Shown: positions 1 to 8,114 of the stretch, one piece after another | Position numbering within the stretch: position 1 is the first letter of the stretch | Layout of the letters: each line of letters opens with the position of its first letter | DNA from: JBJHAX01 sp050480705 | GTDB lineage: Bacteria; Actinomycetota; Nitriliruptoria; Nitriliruptorales; Nitriliruptoraceae | Length of the DNA stretch: 64,000 bases | Direction of reading: 5' to 3' | Assembly (NCBI GenBank): GCA_050480705.1 | Contig: JBJHAX010000002.1 | Span: 62,001 to 126,000, forward strand | Position numbers and translations under genes: made by a program | Notes under the pieces: model-generated | Told to the model about the DNA's origin: nothing | Database searches by the model: none | What the model saw: the letters and a program-made list of their open reading frames with translations, nothing else

Positions 1-807
1 GCCCCGGCGTCGCAGCCGCGCCAGCGCGCAACGAACGCCCGACGCACGAAGAAACCAGCCAGCTCGTCGACATCCGCCAGCTCGTCCCGCGAGGACGCGA
101 CGACCACCCCGCGCCGCGAGGACGCGACGACCACCCCGCGCCGCGAGGACGCGACGACCACCCCGCGCCGCGAGGACGCGACGACCACCCCGCGCCGCGA
201 GGACGCGACGACCACCCCGCGCCGCGAGGACGCGACGACCACCCCGCGCACACGCACACGCACCCGAACCTCGTCGTCCACACAATCCGCGGGCAACGAC
301 GCGGCAGCGCGTTCCGGGAACGACACACAGTCCTCGACGTCGCGCTCGAGGACCGGCAGGACCCGCGACGGCGAGCCCTCGACGCCGTCAGGCGACACAG
401 GCGGATCGCCTCAGAAGCAGGCGGGACGCACGCGCCAGCGCGCGGGGAAGCCAGCGGAGTCGACCGCTGACGGAGGCCGTCCGCGTGAGCAACGCGGCAA
501 CGGCAGCAACCGCAACAGCGGCAAGCAAGGTTCCGACTCCACGTCGCGCGGCGAAAGCAAACGCGGTGACAGCAAACGCGGAGAAGCTGGCGGCGACAAG
601 AAGCGCAACCGCGGCAACAAGCGTGGCGGCGGCAACAATCGTGGCGGCCGTGGCGGCAACGCGCGGGGCGGCGGCGACGCACGCACTGCGCAGCGCACCA
701 CCGACGACCAGGCACCACGGGTCGACTACGCAGACGCCGGTGAGAGCGCACGTGGCACCGGTCGCCCCCAAGCGGCACGTCGGGTGAAAGTCGACCACCT
801 GCCGTGA
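1..807 (+). CDS. 3' end of a gene encoding an RG/RGG-rich basic tail (5' end outside window)
   Basis: An uninterrupted frame runs from base 1 to the TGA at 805-807, so about 268 C-terminal residues of a larger protein are visible. It is low-complexity: six tandem copies of the nonapeptide EDATTTPRR (residues about 31-83), then a Ser/Thr/Arg-rich stretch, then an Arg/Gly/Asn-rich segment with several GG-R-GG clusters (about residues 165-230), ending in VKVDHLP. No enzymatic domain lies in the visible part. Tails of this kind are typical of DEAD-box RNA helicases and some RNases or translation factors in actinobacteria and bind RNA non-specifically; assigning a DEAD-box helicase is inference. 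The neighbouring FHA-LuxR gene is convergent. Confidence 0.7.
   Translation, partial: APASQPRQRATNARRTKKPASSSTSASSSREDATTTPRREDATTTPRREDATTTPRREDATTTPRREDATTTPRREDATTTPRTRTRTRTSSSTQSAGNDAAARSGNDTQSSTSRSRTGRTRDGEPSTPSGDTGGSPQKQAGRTRQRAGKPAESTADGGRPREQRGNGSNRNSGKQGSDSTSRGESKRGDSKRGEAGGDKKRNRGNKRGGGNNRGGRGGNARGGGDARTAQRTTDDQAPRVDYADAGESARGTGRPQAARRVKVDHLP
91..249 (+). repeat. 27-bp tandem repeat inside a coding region (5 full copies plus 24 bases)
   Basis: Units start at 91, 118, 145, 172, 199 and 226. The first five are identical over 27 bases; the sixth diverges after base 249. The period is a multiple of three and each unit encodes EDATTTPRR, so copy-number change would lengthen or shorten the protein tail without a frameshift. 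Perfect identity between copies suggests recent expansion or slippage. Confidence 0.97.
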
Positions 808-844
808 CCGTGCCCGTGAGCTGGAGCGCGGTGTCTGCGGAGGT

Positions 845-1435
845 TCAGAGCAGGCCGAGTTTGGCCGCCTCCGCGACCGCGCCGGCCCGGTTGCGCACTC
901 CGAGCTTGTCGTAGAGTTCCTGCGCATACGCCTTGACGGTGCGCTCGGTCACACCGAGCTGCTCGCCGATCTCGGCGTTGGTCATGCCCTTCGCCATCAG
1001 TTCCAGGACTTCCTGCTGGCGTGGCGACAGATGCGGTCCGGTTTCGACTGCCGGAACCTCGAAGACCATCGTGGTGTCCTCGACTTCAGACGCCGCAGCA
1101 GGATCCTCGAAGCTCGCCGTCACCGGACCGAAGCTGACGCGGTCGCCGTGCCGGACGATCTTGGGACCCTCGATCGCGACCCCGTTGACCTTCGTGCCGG
1201 CACTCGAACCCAGATCGGTCATGATCACGACCGAGGCCTCACGGCGGATCTCGGCGTGGACACGCGACACCCGCGGGTCTGGCAGGACATAGGCGTTGTC
1301 CTCGCGACGCCCGATGGTGGCGATCTCACGGTCGAGGCGCAGCACACGGCCAGCCAGCGGCCCGTCCGCGAAATGCAGGGCGGGAACTGGCACGACCTTC
1401 TGTGCCTTCTGTACGGATGCTTCCACGAACGACAC
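845..1435 (-). CDS. FHA domain - LuxR-type helix-turn-helix regulator
   Basis: The 196-residue protein has an FHA phosphothreonine-binding domain at about residues 20-110 (GR at 42-43, SRVH at 57-60, NG at 84-85) and a LuxR/GerE DNA-binding domain at about 136-196 (LSPRQQEVLELMAKG, TNAEIGEQLGVTERTVKAY). There is no receiver, PAS or ATPase domain. The layout implies a transcription factor controlled by binding a phosphothreonine on a Ser/Thr-kinase substrate, or by its own phosphorylation; that is inference from the domains. No Ser/Thr kinase gene lies in the window. It is convergent with the RGG-tailed gene at the window start and divergent from nothing close. Confidence 0.88.
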   Translation of the reverse strand: MSFVEASVQKAQKVVPVPALHFADGPLAGRVLRLDREIATIGRREDNAYVLPDPRVSRVHAEIRREASVVIMTDLGSSAGTKVNGVAIEGPKIVRHGDRVSFGPVTASFEDPAAASEVEDTTMVFEVPAVETGPHLSPRQQEVLELMAKGMTNAEIGEQLGVTERTVKAYAQELYDKLGVRNRAGAVAEAAKLGLL

Positions 1436-1595
1436 CTCCGGTACCCGTCAGCGGCGACACGGCGATAGCTCGCCCGCCGAAGCGTGGTCGACGACGCGTC
1501 AGTCTGACCGGATCATGCCCGCTCGACCAGCGGACGTTCATCGACCATGCAGTGTACGGACGTCCGGTGGCCGAACGGCCAGGGTGGGCGCTGCC

Positions 1596-2450
1596 TCAAG
1601 CGCGCACCCAGGTGCGGAGGCGATCGACGACCTCCGCGGACGTAACGGCAGCGCCGAGCCGATTCTGCTTGGCGTCGCCGTGATAGTCGGAACCACCCGT
1701 GACTTCGAGCCCGAGGCCTCGCGCGAGATCGCGGTAGTGCCGGCGTTGCTGATCGGTGTGGTCCGGATGGTCGGCTTCGAGACCGGCGAGGCCGGCCGCG
1801 GCGAGTTCCTCGACCGCCTCGTCGTCGATTCCGTCGCCGACAGCACGTTCGCCGTGCAGTCCGGGGTGTGCGAGCACAGCGACGCCACCTGCAGCGATCA
1901 GCAGTTCGACCGCTCGGACGGGAGTGACCGCGTGCTTCTCGACGTACGCAGGACCACCGTCGGCGAGATAGCGGTCGAAGACCTCGCGCGTGCTCGACAC
2001 CGCTCCGGTTTCCACGACCGCCTGCGCGAGATGGGGCCTGCCGATCGGCGCGTCGCCAGCGATCTCACGCACACGGTCGAACCGCACGTCGATTCCCAAC
2101 TCGACGAACCGTTCGACGATCAGCCGGGCCCGTTCGGTGCGTTCGTCGCGCAGGCGGCGCAGCTCGTCGACCAGCGGGCCGAACTGTGGATCGATCCAGT
2201 AACCCAGCACGTGCACGGACAGCCCTTCGAGCTCCGCCGAGAACTCCGTGCCGGGCACGATCTCGAGCGAGGTCGCCTCGGCCGCCGCCATGGCCTCGAC
2301 GAAGGGCTCCGTGGTGTCGTGGTCGGTGACGCCCAGCCCCGCCAGCCCCAGTTCCAGTGCATCGCGGACGTTCTGCCCGATGGTGGTCGTGCCGTCGGAG
2401 AACGTCGAGTGGGTGTGCAGATCGAATCCCGTCATCCCGCGCTCCGTCAC
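1596..2450 (-). CDS. PHP-domain phosphoesterase (3',5'-nucleoside bisphosphate phosphatase / RNase AM type)
   Basis: A 284-residue protein of the PHP (polymerase and histidinol phosphatase) family. Visible metal-binding motifs are H12-T-H14 with D19, TDHD at 42-45, E69, H80 in a VHVLGYW strand, LAHPG in the middle and GGSDYHGD near the C terminus, which is the full set for this family. The length and the order of motifs fit the TrpH/YciV group that acts on 3',5'-nucleotides such as pAp or on RNA 5' ends; which substrate is used cannot be read from sequence. A second in-frame ATG five codons later is possible. The gene stands alone, divergent from the gene at 2653. Confidence 0.85.
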   Translation of the reverse strand: MTERGMTGFDLHTHSTFSDGTTTIGQNVRDALELGLAGLGVTDHDTTEPFVEAMAAAEATSLEIVPGTEFSAELEGLSVHVLGYWIDPQFGPLVDELRRLRDERTERARLIVERFVELGIDVRFDRVREIAGDAPIGRPHLAQAVVETGAVSSTREVFDRYLADGGPAYVEKHAVTPVRAVELLIAAGGVAVLAHPGLHGERAVGDGIDDEAVEELAAAGLAGLEADHPDHTDQQRRHYRDLARGLGLEVTGGSDYHGDAKQNRLGAAVTSAEVVDRLRTWVRA

Positions 2451-2652
2451 CGTTCATCGTGGCCGGTCATGTGCGCGACGAGTCTTGCCGACCGGTGCTG
2501 CACCCGCCAGTCGACACCGCAGGCATCCGGCAGGTCCGGCTAGCTCGAAGGGCGCGCCACCCTGCTGACGGCGCACGATGGAGGCGCCAACGCCGGCGGG
2601 CAGTAGGATCCCGCCCGGCGCGAGTGTCCACGAATCAGGGAGCTGCACCGAG

Positions 2653-3426
2653 ATGTCCCGCGTGCGTGTGATGTCCGCGATGGCCTACGACCTCGGGTCC
2701 TATGACGCCTCGGGTGTCGCCGACCCGTCGATCCGCATGGTCGGCGAGCTTCCCGGCAGCACCGAACCGTTCGAGATCGCGCGCGTCTACAAGGGAGCGC
2801 AGGGCCGGTACGAAGAGACCGTCGCGCTCGCCGACCCCGAGGGAACGGTGATCTGGGACGCGACACCGCGCGTCATCGAGCTGCGCGGCGAGATGTTCGA
2901 GGATCTGTTCCGTACGACGGTGCGCGAGCGCCTCGATCTGCACTCGACGAAGGAGCACACGCTCCTGGTGTATCTCGACGGCCAGCTGATGGCGCGGGTG
3001 CCCGTGTTCGTCGACGCCCCCCACTCGGCCGCCGGCGCGGGTGTGTTCCCCGAAGCATCGCAGGAGGCGCTCAAGAAGAGCTCCCTGTGCTGGCTCACGA
3101 TTCCCCAGCTCGATGGAGGGACCCTGACGCGCCCTGCCTGGTACGTCCAGCAGGGTCCGTCGATCTTCGTGATCAAGGGCGGCACGGAGCAGAACCTGCC
3201 CGGCCTGGAGTTCGCGTCGACGGTCACGCTCACGGTCAAGTCCAAGGACATCAGGGCCACGATCGGGACCGCCGAAGCCGATGTGCGGATCGTGACCGAC
3301 GAGGAAGAGTTCGAGCGGATCGCGACGCTCGGGTTGGGGACCCGGCTCAACCTGACCGACGGGGAAGGTGCGCTGCAGCGCTGGAAGGACACCTGTGTGA
3401 TGGCGGAGATCACCCCACGCACCTGA
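2653..3426 (+). CDS. conserved-type unknown protein, possible split-barrel (PNPOx-like) C-terminal half
   Basis: A soluble 257-residue protein with no signal peptide or membrane segment. The ATG at 2653 is preferred because AGGGAG lies at 2637-2642; an ATG 75 bases upstream would sit ahead of the ribosome site. A TANNNT box (TAGGAT, 2604-2609) precedes it. The N-terminal half (about 1-130) is strand-rich and acidic. The C-terminal half (WLTIPQLDG..., RPAWYVQQGPSIFVIKG, then a VTLTVKSKD strand) resembles the FMN-binding split-barrel seen in pyridoxamine-oxidase-like proteins. That match is by eye and weak. It is monocistronic and ends at a strong hairpin shared with the convergent lipoprotein gene. 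Confidence 0.7.
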   Translation: MSRVRVMSAMAYDLGSYDASGVADPSIRMVGELPGSTEPFEIARVYKGAQGRYEETVALADPEGTVIWDATPRVIELRGEMFEDLFRTTVRERLDLHSTKEHTLLVYLDGQLMARVPVFVDAPHSAAGAGVFPEASQEALKKSSLCWLTIPQLDGGTLTRPAWYVQQGPSIFVIKGGTEQNLPGLEFASTVTLTVKSKDIRATIGTAEADVRIVTDEEEFERIATLGLGTRLNLTDGEGALQRWKDTCVMAEITPRT

Positions 3427-3435
3427 CACGTCCGT

Positions 3436-3469
3436 CACCTGGTGCCGCGTGTTCACGCGGGACCAGGTG
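3436..3469. terminator. bidirectional terminator-like hairpin between convergent genes
   Basis: CACCTGGT at 3436-3443 pairs with ACCAGGTG at 3462-3469, and the interior CCGCGTG/CACGCGG extends the stem with a single G-G mismatch and a tiny loop. It sits 10 bases after the stop at 3426 and 35 bases after the opposing stop at 3504. There is no T tract on either side, common for GC-rich actinobacterial terminators. Confidence 0.7.
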
Positions 3470-3503
3470 GGCACGCGGCCACGACGCGCCTCAAGCGGTC
3501 GGA

Positions 3504-4247
3504 TCACCCGCGGCGTCGAAGCCACCAGCCGACGCCGACCGCGCCGACGCCTGCCACCAGCGCGACGACCACAGCCACCGTCCAGCCACGACGTGACGAC
3601 TCGGACAGCGCAACCGCTTCGAAGCTGCGTTGCTCGCCCACCGGCACTTCCCACATCAGCGTCCGGCCGTCTTCGTGGTCGGCGTCGTGGCTGATCACGT
3701 CACCCGGCAGGGTCAGCGCGAACGCCGCATCGACCCCGCTGCGAGTCAGGCGGACCAGGTCGTCATCGGAGGGGCCGACGGGTTCTCCGTCGACGATCAT
3801 CAGCGGCGATGACGGCGGTCGCAACAGCAACGTGCCAGCGACGGTCACCTCGCCGTTGCGCACGCTCGGTTCCAGGTCGACGACCAGCGCCGGATCCGCG
3901 GCGTCGAGGTCGTCGACCAGCTCACGGAAGGCACGGGCGAGGTCGGCGAGATCACGGGTGTCGCGCCGCACCACCACCCGGACCGCGCCATCGTTGTCCA
4001 CGCGCCGCTCGACGGTCCACGGCTCAGCCGCGTCGGCGGCCGCGACGATCTCGGCCGTCGGATCGATCGCGAGGCGGTCGAGTTCTGCGACCATCGCCGA
4101 GTCGAGCCGCAGCGTCAACGACGCCGTGCCCGAGGTGTCGGCCTCGATCCGGGCGTCCGCGACGACGTCGAGCCGGCACGATGCCACGAGCACGGCGAGC
4201 ACAGCGATCACGACACGGCCGGCGTAACGGCGCATCCCGTCGACCAC
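3504..4247 (-). CDS. LppM-like membrane-anchored lipoprotein
   Basis: A 247-residue exported protein. The N terminus has a basic start, a hydrophobic stretch (VVIAVLAVLVAS) and a lipobox cysteine (VASC), so it should be a lipoprotein; the C terminus has a transmembrane helix followed by WWLRRRG. The central region is a beta-rich domain (DARIEADTSGTASLTLRL near its start) like the DUF3153/LppM family of mycobacteria. The GTG start at 4247 is chosen because an AAGGAGGTGA ribosome site ends just upstream (4248-4258); an ATG 12 bases later would be 16 bases from it. LppM of M. tuberculosis is linked to phagosome handling; no such role is implied here. Confidence 0.78.
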   Translation of the reverse strand: MVDGMRRYAGRVVIAVLAVLVASCRLDVVADARIEADTSGTASLTLRLDSAMVAELDRLAIDPTAEIVAAADAAEPWTVERRVDNDGAVRVVVRRDTRDLADLARAFRELVDDLDAADPALVVDLEPSVRNGEVTVAGTLLLRPPSSPLMIVDGEPVGPSDDDLVRLTRSGVDAAFALTLPGDVISHDADHEDGRTLMWEVPVGEQRSFEAVALSESSRRGWTVAVVVALVAGVGAVGVGWWLRRRG

Positions 4248-4443
4248 GTCACCTCCTTGGCTCGGCCGGAGGCTAGCTCCGCCCAAGGCTGCCTCCGGAC
4301 GCCGACGATGTCCGTGGGTCGCGCGACGTCGAGGGTGCGCCGGTCGTGGCGACCTCACGCGTCGGTACCCTCGGTGGGGGTCGACGCATCGGTCGCGCCG
4401 ACGTGTCCGAACCCGGCACCCAACCCCTCAGGAAGGTCGCCAC

Positions 4444-5559
4444 GTGCCCACCGAAGCCCAGGTGCGCGAGATTCTCGCGACGGTCGACGACCCCGAGATC
4501 GGCAAGCCCATCACCGAGCTCGGCATGGTCGAGGAGATCGTCATCCAGGACCGAACGGTCGGGGTGCGCATCAAACTGACCATCCCGGGTTGCCCGCTCA
4601 AGGACCGCATCACCGACGAGGTGACCGCGGCAGTCCGCCAGCTCGACGACGTCGACGACGTCCAGATCGCCTTCGGGTCGATGACCGACGAGGAGCGCCA
4701 GGAGCTGTCGGCGAACCTGCGTACTGAACGCGGCGCGAACAATCCCGAGCTCAACATCCCCTTCGCCCAGGCCGACTCGCGCACCAAGGTCATCGCGGTC
4801 GCCTCGGGCAAGGGCGGTGTCGGCAAGTCGTCGGTGACGGTGAACCTCGCGGTCGCGCTCGCCCGAGAAGGCCACCAGGTCGGCGTGCTCGACGCCGACA
4901 TCTGGGGGTACTCGATCCCGAGGATGCTCGGCGCCTCCGGCAAGCCCGTGGCATTCGAGGGCATGGTGATGCCGCTGCAGGCGCACGGCTGCAAGATCAT
5001 CTCGATCGGGTTCTTCACCGACCCCGACCGTTCCGTGATCTGGCGCGGACCGATGCTGCACCGGGCGCTGCAACAGTTCCTCGGTGACGTCCACTGGGGC
5101 GACCTCGACTTCCTGCTGTGCGATTTGCCGCCAGGGACGGGCGACATCGCGATCTCGCTCGCGCAGATGCTGCCGAACGCGGACATGCTCGTCGTGACCA
5201 CACCGCAGCAGGCCGCTCAGAAGGTTGCATTGCGCGCCGGCAAGGCCACCGAGCAGACGGGCATGACCGTGGCCGGAGTGATCGAGAACATGGCGATGTT
5301 CACCTGCCCCGACTGCGGGTCGGAACACGACCTGTTCGGACACGGCGGCGGTGAAGAGCTCGCCGAGGCGCTCGGCACCGACCTGCTCGGCCGGATCCCG
5401 ATCGATCCTCGCCTTCGTGAAGGCAGCGACGAGGGGGTCCCGTTGGTCGTGTCGCAGCCCGACGCCCCGGCGGCGGTCGCGATCAGCCAGATCGCCACGA
5501 CGCTGTCCAACCGGGCACGTTCGGTGGTCGGCAGGTCACTGCCACTGACCGTCTCGTGA
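4444..5559 (+). CDS. mrp: Mrp/ApbC/NBP35-type iron-sulfur cluster carrier ATPase
   Basis: A 371-residue protein made of an N-terminal MIP18/DUF59 domain (about 1-85) and a SIMIBI-class P-loop ATPase. The deviant Walker A motif ASGKGGVGKSS is at about residues 120-130, with DADIWGYS and the LPPGTGD segment following. The CxxC cluster-binding motif (CPDC, about 288-291) is intact. The protein carries Fe-S clusters to apo-enzymes in the cytoplasm. The GTG start has AGGAAGG about 5 bases upstream, and a TANNNT box (TACCCT) lies at 4366-4371. Mrp next to TatB and HtrA is also the mycobacterial order. Confidence 0.96.
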   Translation: MPTEAQVREILATVDDPEIGKPITELGMVEEIVIQDRTVGVRIKLTIPGCPLKDRITDEVTAAVRQLDDVDDVQIAFGSMTDEERQELSANLRTERGANNPELNIPFAQADSRTKVIAVASGKGGVGKSSVTVNLAVALAREGHQVGVLDADIWGYSIPRMLGASGKPVAFEGMVMPLQAHGCKIISIGFFTDPDRSVIWRGPMLHRALQQFLGDVHWGDLDFLLCDLPPGTGDIAISLAQMLPNADMLVVTTPQQAAQKVALRAGKATEQTGMTVAGVIENMAMFTCPDCGSEHDLFGHGGGEELAEALGTDLLGRIPIDPRLREGSDEGVPLVVSQPDAPAAVAISQIATTLSNRARSVVGRSLPLTVS

Positions 5560-5580
5560 CCACCTGCGCATCGGACTCGT

Positions 5581-6189
5581 TCAGCGACGCGGTTCGCTGC
5601 GCCACCTGACCACGCGCCACGCTGCGGCGCACAACGCACCGAGTCCCCAGCCCGCGACGACGTCGGTCAGGTGATGCACACCGACGTGCAGCCGCGAGAG
5701 GCCGACGGCGGCCGCGCCGACGCGTGCAGCAAGCCGCCCGACGGGTCCGAGGCGAGGCGCAAGCGTTTCGACGACCGCAACCGCGACGGCCGCGTGGCCT
5801 GACGGCCAGGACGACCCAGCCGGTGGCGACACGCGCCGTTGGGCGTCTGTGGACTCGTAGGGTCGTGACCTCGGCAGCAGCGGCTTGATCGCCTGAGCCG
5901 CCGTCCAGGCGGCCAGACCCGCCGCAGCGACATCGACGGCGTCGTACCGCCGTCGCGCAGCGAGCAGGGTCGCCGACATGCCCGCGAGCCCGTAGATCGA
6001 CGCGACGTCGGTGGCAACCGCGACGATCGGGTCCGTCGTTCGATTGCGGGTGCGGGCGACGAGGGCGGTGGCGACCTCATCGAGTCCGTCGGTCTGCTCG
6101 CGCCGCACCGCGACGAACGATCCCACGAGCGCGGCCGCGCCCGTGGCGGCGAGCAGCGCGGGCAGCCGGCTCCCGCGCCGAAGGCTCAC
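5581..6189 (-). CDS. PAP2-family membrane phosphatase
   Basis: A 202-residue membrane protein with about five hydrophobic segments. All three PAP2 motifs are present: KPLLPRSRP (K-x6-RP), WPSGHAA (PSGH) and SRLHVGVHHLTD (SR-x5-H-x3-D). Family members remove phosphate from lipid phosphates such as undecaprenyl pyrophosphate or phosphatidic acid at the outer face of the membrane; the substrate here is not known. Its start overlaps the stop of tatB by four bases (6186-6189, ATGA), so the two are translationally coupled and part of the htrA-tatB operon. Confidence 0.9.
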   Translation of the reverse strand: MSLRRGSRLPALLAATGAAALVGSFVAVRREQTDGLDEVATALVARTRNRTTDPIVAVATDVASIYGLAGMSATLLAARRRYDAVDVAAAGLAAWTAAQAIKPLLPRSRPYESTDAQRRVSPPAGSSWPSGHAAVAVAVVETLAPRLGPVGRLAARVGAAAVGLSRLHVGVHHLTDVVAGWGLGALCAAAWRVVRWRSEPRR

Positions 6190-6500
6190 GTCGCCTCCGG
6201 GTCGGTGGGAGGCGGCGTCACCGGACGCACCGTGGCGGATGCAGCATCTGCGTTGCGCGGCGCGCTTCTGCTCGTGGAGGACCGCCCGACTGCGCGCAGT
6301 TCGTCACGCACCTCACGCAGGTCACGTTCGATGTCGCCGATGTCGGCCGTCTGGCGGAGTTCCTGCACGTTGCGCTCGGCTTCCGCGCGCAGGCGCACCA
6401 GGAGCTTGCCTGCGCGCCGAGCGAGTTCGGGCAGCCGCTCGGGGCCGAACACGAGCAGTGCGACGACGGCGATGACCAGCAACTCCTGGATCCCGGGCAT
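6186..6500 (-). CDS. tatB: Sec-independent (twin-arginine) translocase subunit TatB
   Basis: A 104-residue protein with one N-terminal membrane helix (about 5-18), the conserved FGPERLPELAR hinge, then a long amphipathic and coiled-coil region (about 25-75) and a disordered Pro/Thr tail. A glutamate in the helix start (IQELL) and the FGPERLPE hinge favour TatB over TatA. It forms the Tat substrate receptor with TatC, which is not in this window. It lies directly downstream of the HtrA-like protease, as in mycobacteria. Confidence 0.9.
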   Translation of the reverse strand: MPGIQELLVIAVVALLVFGPERLPELARRAGKLLVRLRAEAERNVQELRQTADIGDIERDLREVRDELRAVGRSSTSRSAPRNADAASATVRPVTPPPTDPEAT

Positions 6501-6543
6501 CGTCGTCTCCGTTCCGCGGTGGCGTTCTCAGCGGCTGGCGCGG

Positions 6544-7983
6544 TCAGTCGCGGGGCCGCTCGCCGAGTTCGACCTCGACGTCGACCGTGTCACCGTCGCG
6601 CACGATGCCGAGGACGACCGTGTCCCCCGGCGCCCGTGCGCGCACCTCGGCGACCAACTGCGACATCGTCGCGAGCGGCTCGCCGTCGATCTCGATGATG
6701 ATGTCGCCGGGGTGCAGACCCGCGTCGGCTGCGCCGGTGTCGGGCTGCACCGATTCGACCACCGCCCCCCGGCTCGCGGGAAGCCCGAACTGCTCGGCGA
6801 CGTCGGGCGTGACATCGACGCCGGTCACACCGAGCAGCGGGTGGCGCACGAATCCCAGCTCGATGAGCTGGTCAGCTGACGAGATCGCCTGCTCGTACGA
6901 CACGGCGAATCCCACACCCTGGCTCGCTCCCGAGCGTGTCAGGATGGCGGTGTTGATGCCGACGAGACGCCCGCGCGCGTCAACGAGGGCGCCCCCGGAG
7001 TTGCCGGGGTTGATCGCGGCGTCGGTCTGGATGACCGACGGGATGACCATGCCCGCCCCGACCATCTCGTCGACACGGATCTCGCGGTTGAGTGCGCTGA
7101 CGATGCCTGCGGTCACCGACGCGTCGAGGCCGAACGGTGAACCGATCGCGATAACGGTCTCGCCTACCTGCAGCGGCTCGGTGTCGGGCCGCACGTCGAT
7201 CGCCGGAAGCCCGTTTCGCTCGACACGGATCACCGCGAGGTCGTTCAACGGGTCGCTGCCGACGATTTCTGCGTCGATCACGTCCCCGCTGGCGAGGCGC
7301 ACCGACACGGTCAGGTCGCTGTCGATTGCCGCCTGGATGACGTGGTGGTTGGTCAGGACGTAGCCGTCCGGGCGGTAGATGACACCCGAGCCGATCGCGC
7401 CGCCGTCACCGGGTCCGGGTGAGCCGCCGGGCGGCGACACGTCGATGCGTACGACCGACGGGGTGACCGCGGCAGCGACCTCGGGCACGGTCGAACCGTC
7501 GCCTTCGATGACGGGCGGCGGAGGGTCGACAGGTGCGCTCTGTGGTATCGCGGCCTCAGGGTCGGCTTGGTCGGCGAGGATCGCGAGCGTCGCTGCCGTT
7601 CCGATGCCGGCCCCAAGGACCGCACCGATCGTGACAGCGAGCACCAAGCGCCAACCGCGGCGCTGCGGAGGCGCTGGCGCGGGGGCGCTGCCCGGTGCCG
7701 GGGCGTCCGGGTGCGCCGGGGCGTCCGGTTCTCCGGGCGCGTAGGTCGGCACGGAAGCCCCCGTCAACGCCGTGGCGGGTGCCTGGGGGGTCGTGACGCG
7801 TGGCATGGCCACCGCGGCAGAGTGCTCGGCGGCCAGATCACCGTCACCGCCTGGCCGGCGAGCGCCCGTGGCGCTGCCTGGCGGAGCAAATGCCGACGAG
7901 CGGTCATCTGCGGGGGGATCTGTGGGTTGAGGCGTGTCGTCGACACGCCACGGACGTTGCCATTCCTCGCGGTCGTAGCTCAC
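6544..7983 (-). CDS. membrane-anchored HtrA/DegP-like serine protease with PDZ domain
   Basis: A 479-residue protein: a disordered Pro/Ala-rich cytoplasmic N terminus (about 1-100), one membrane helix (LVLAVTIGAVLGAGIGTAATL), a trypsin-like protease domain with catalytic His (TNHHVI), Asp (NDLAVIRV) and Ser (NPGNSGGAL), and one C-terminal PDZ domain (GAVVESVQPD, GDIIIEIDG). It should face the cell wall side and degrade or refold misfolded exported proteins. The GTG at 7983 is the chosen start because GGAG lies 5 bases upstream; upstream frame is only the antisense of the neighbouring gene. In mycobacteria the gene sits behind sigE and rseA, which are absent here. Confidence 0.93.
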   Translation of the reverse strand: MSYDREEWQRPWRVDDTPQPTDPPADDRSSAFAPPGSATGARRPGGDGDLAAEHSAAVAMPRVTTPQAPATALTGASVPTYAPGEPDAPAHPDAPAPGSAPAPAPPQRRGWRLVLAVTIGAVLGAGIGTAATLAILADQADPEAAIPQSAPVDPPPPVIEGDGSTVPEVAAAVTPSVVRIDVSPPGGSPGPGDGGAIGSGVIYRPDGYVLTNHHVIQAAIDSDLTVSVRLASGDVIDAEIVGSDPLNDLAVIRVERNGLPAIDVRPDTEPLQVGETVIAIGSPFGLDASVTAGIVSALNREIRVDEMVGAGMVIPSVIQTDAAINPGNSGGALVDARGRLVGINTAILTRSGASQGVGFAVSYEQAISSADQLIELGFVRHPLLGVTGVDVTPDVAEQFGLPASRGAVVESVQPDTGAADAGLHPGDIIIEIDGEPLATMSQLVAEVRARAPGDTVVLGIVRDGDTVDVEVELGERPRD

Positions 7984-8114
7984 ATGTACTCCGACGCCGT
8001 CGCCGACAGCATGGCCCGCACTCGCCGCCGCGGCAACCCGGGGACTGCCTCCCTTCGCCCGCGACTCCACGCGAGGAGGGATAGCGTGTACCCACTGGAT
8101 CGCCTGGAGACGAC

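Noticed and set aside
91..249. Possible CRISPR-like array
   Set aside because: Units are directly adjacent with no spacers and lie in frame in a coding sequence.
4273..5343. Minus-strand open frame opposite mrp
   Set aside because: Antisense of a complete Mrp gene with all motifs; no ribosome site or recognisable fold.
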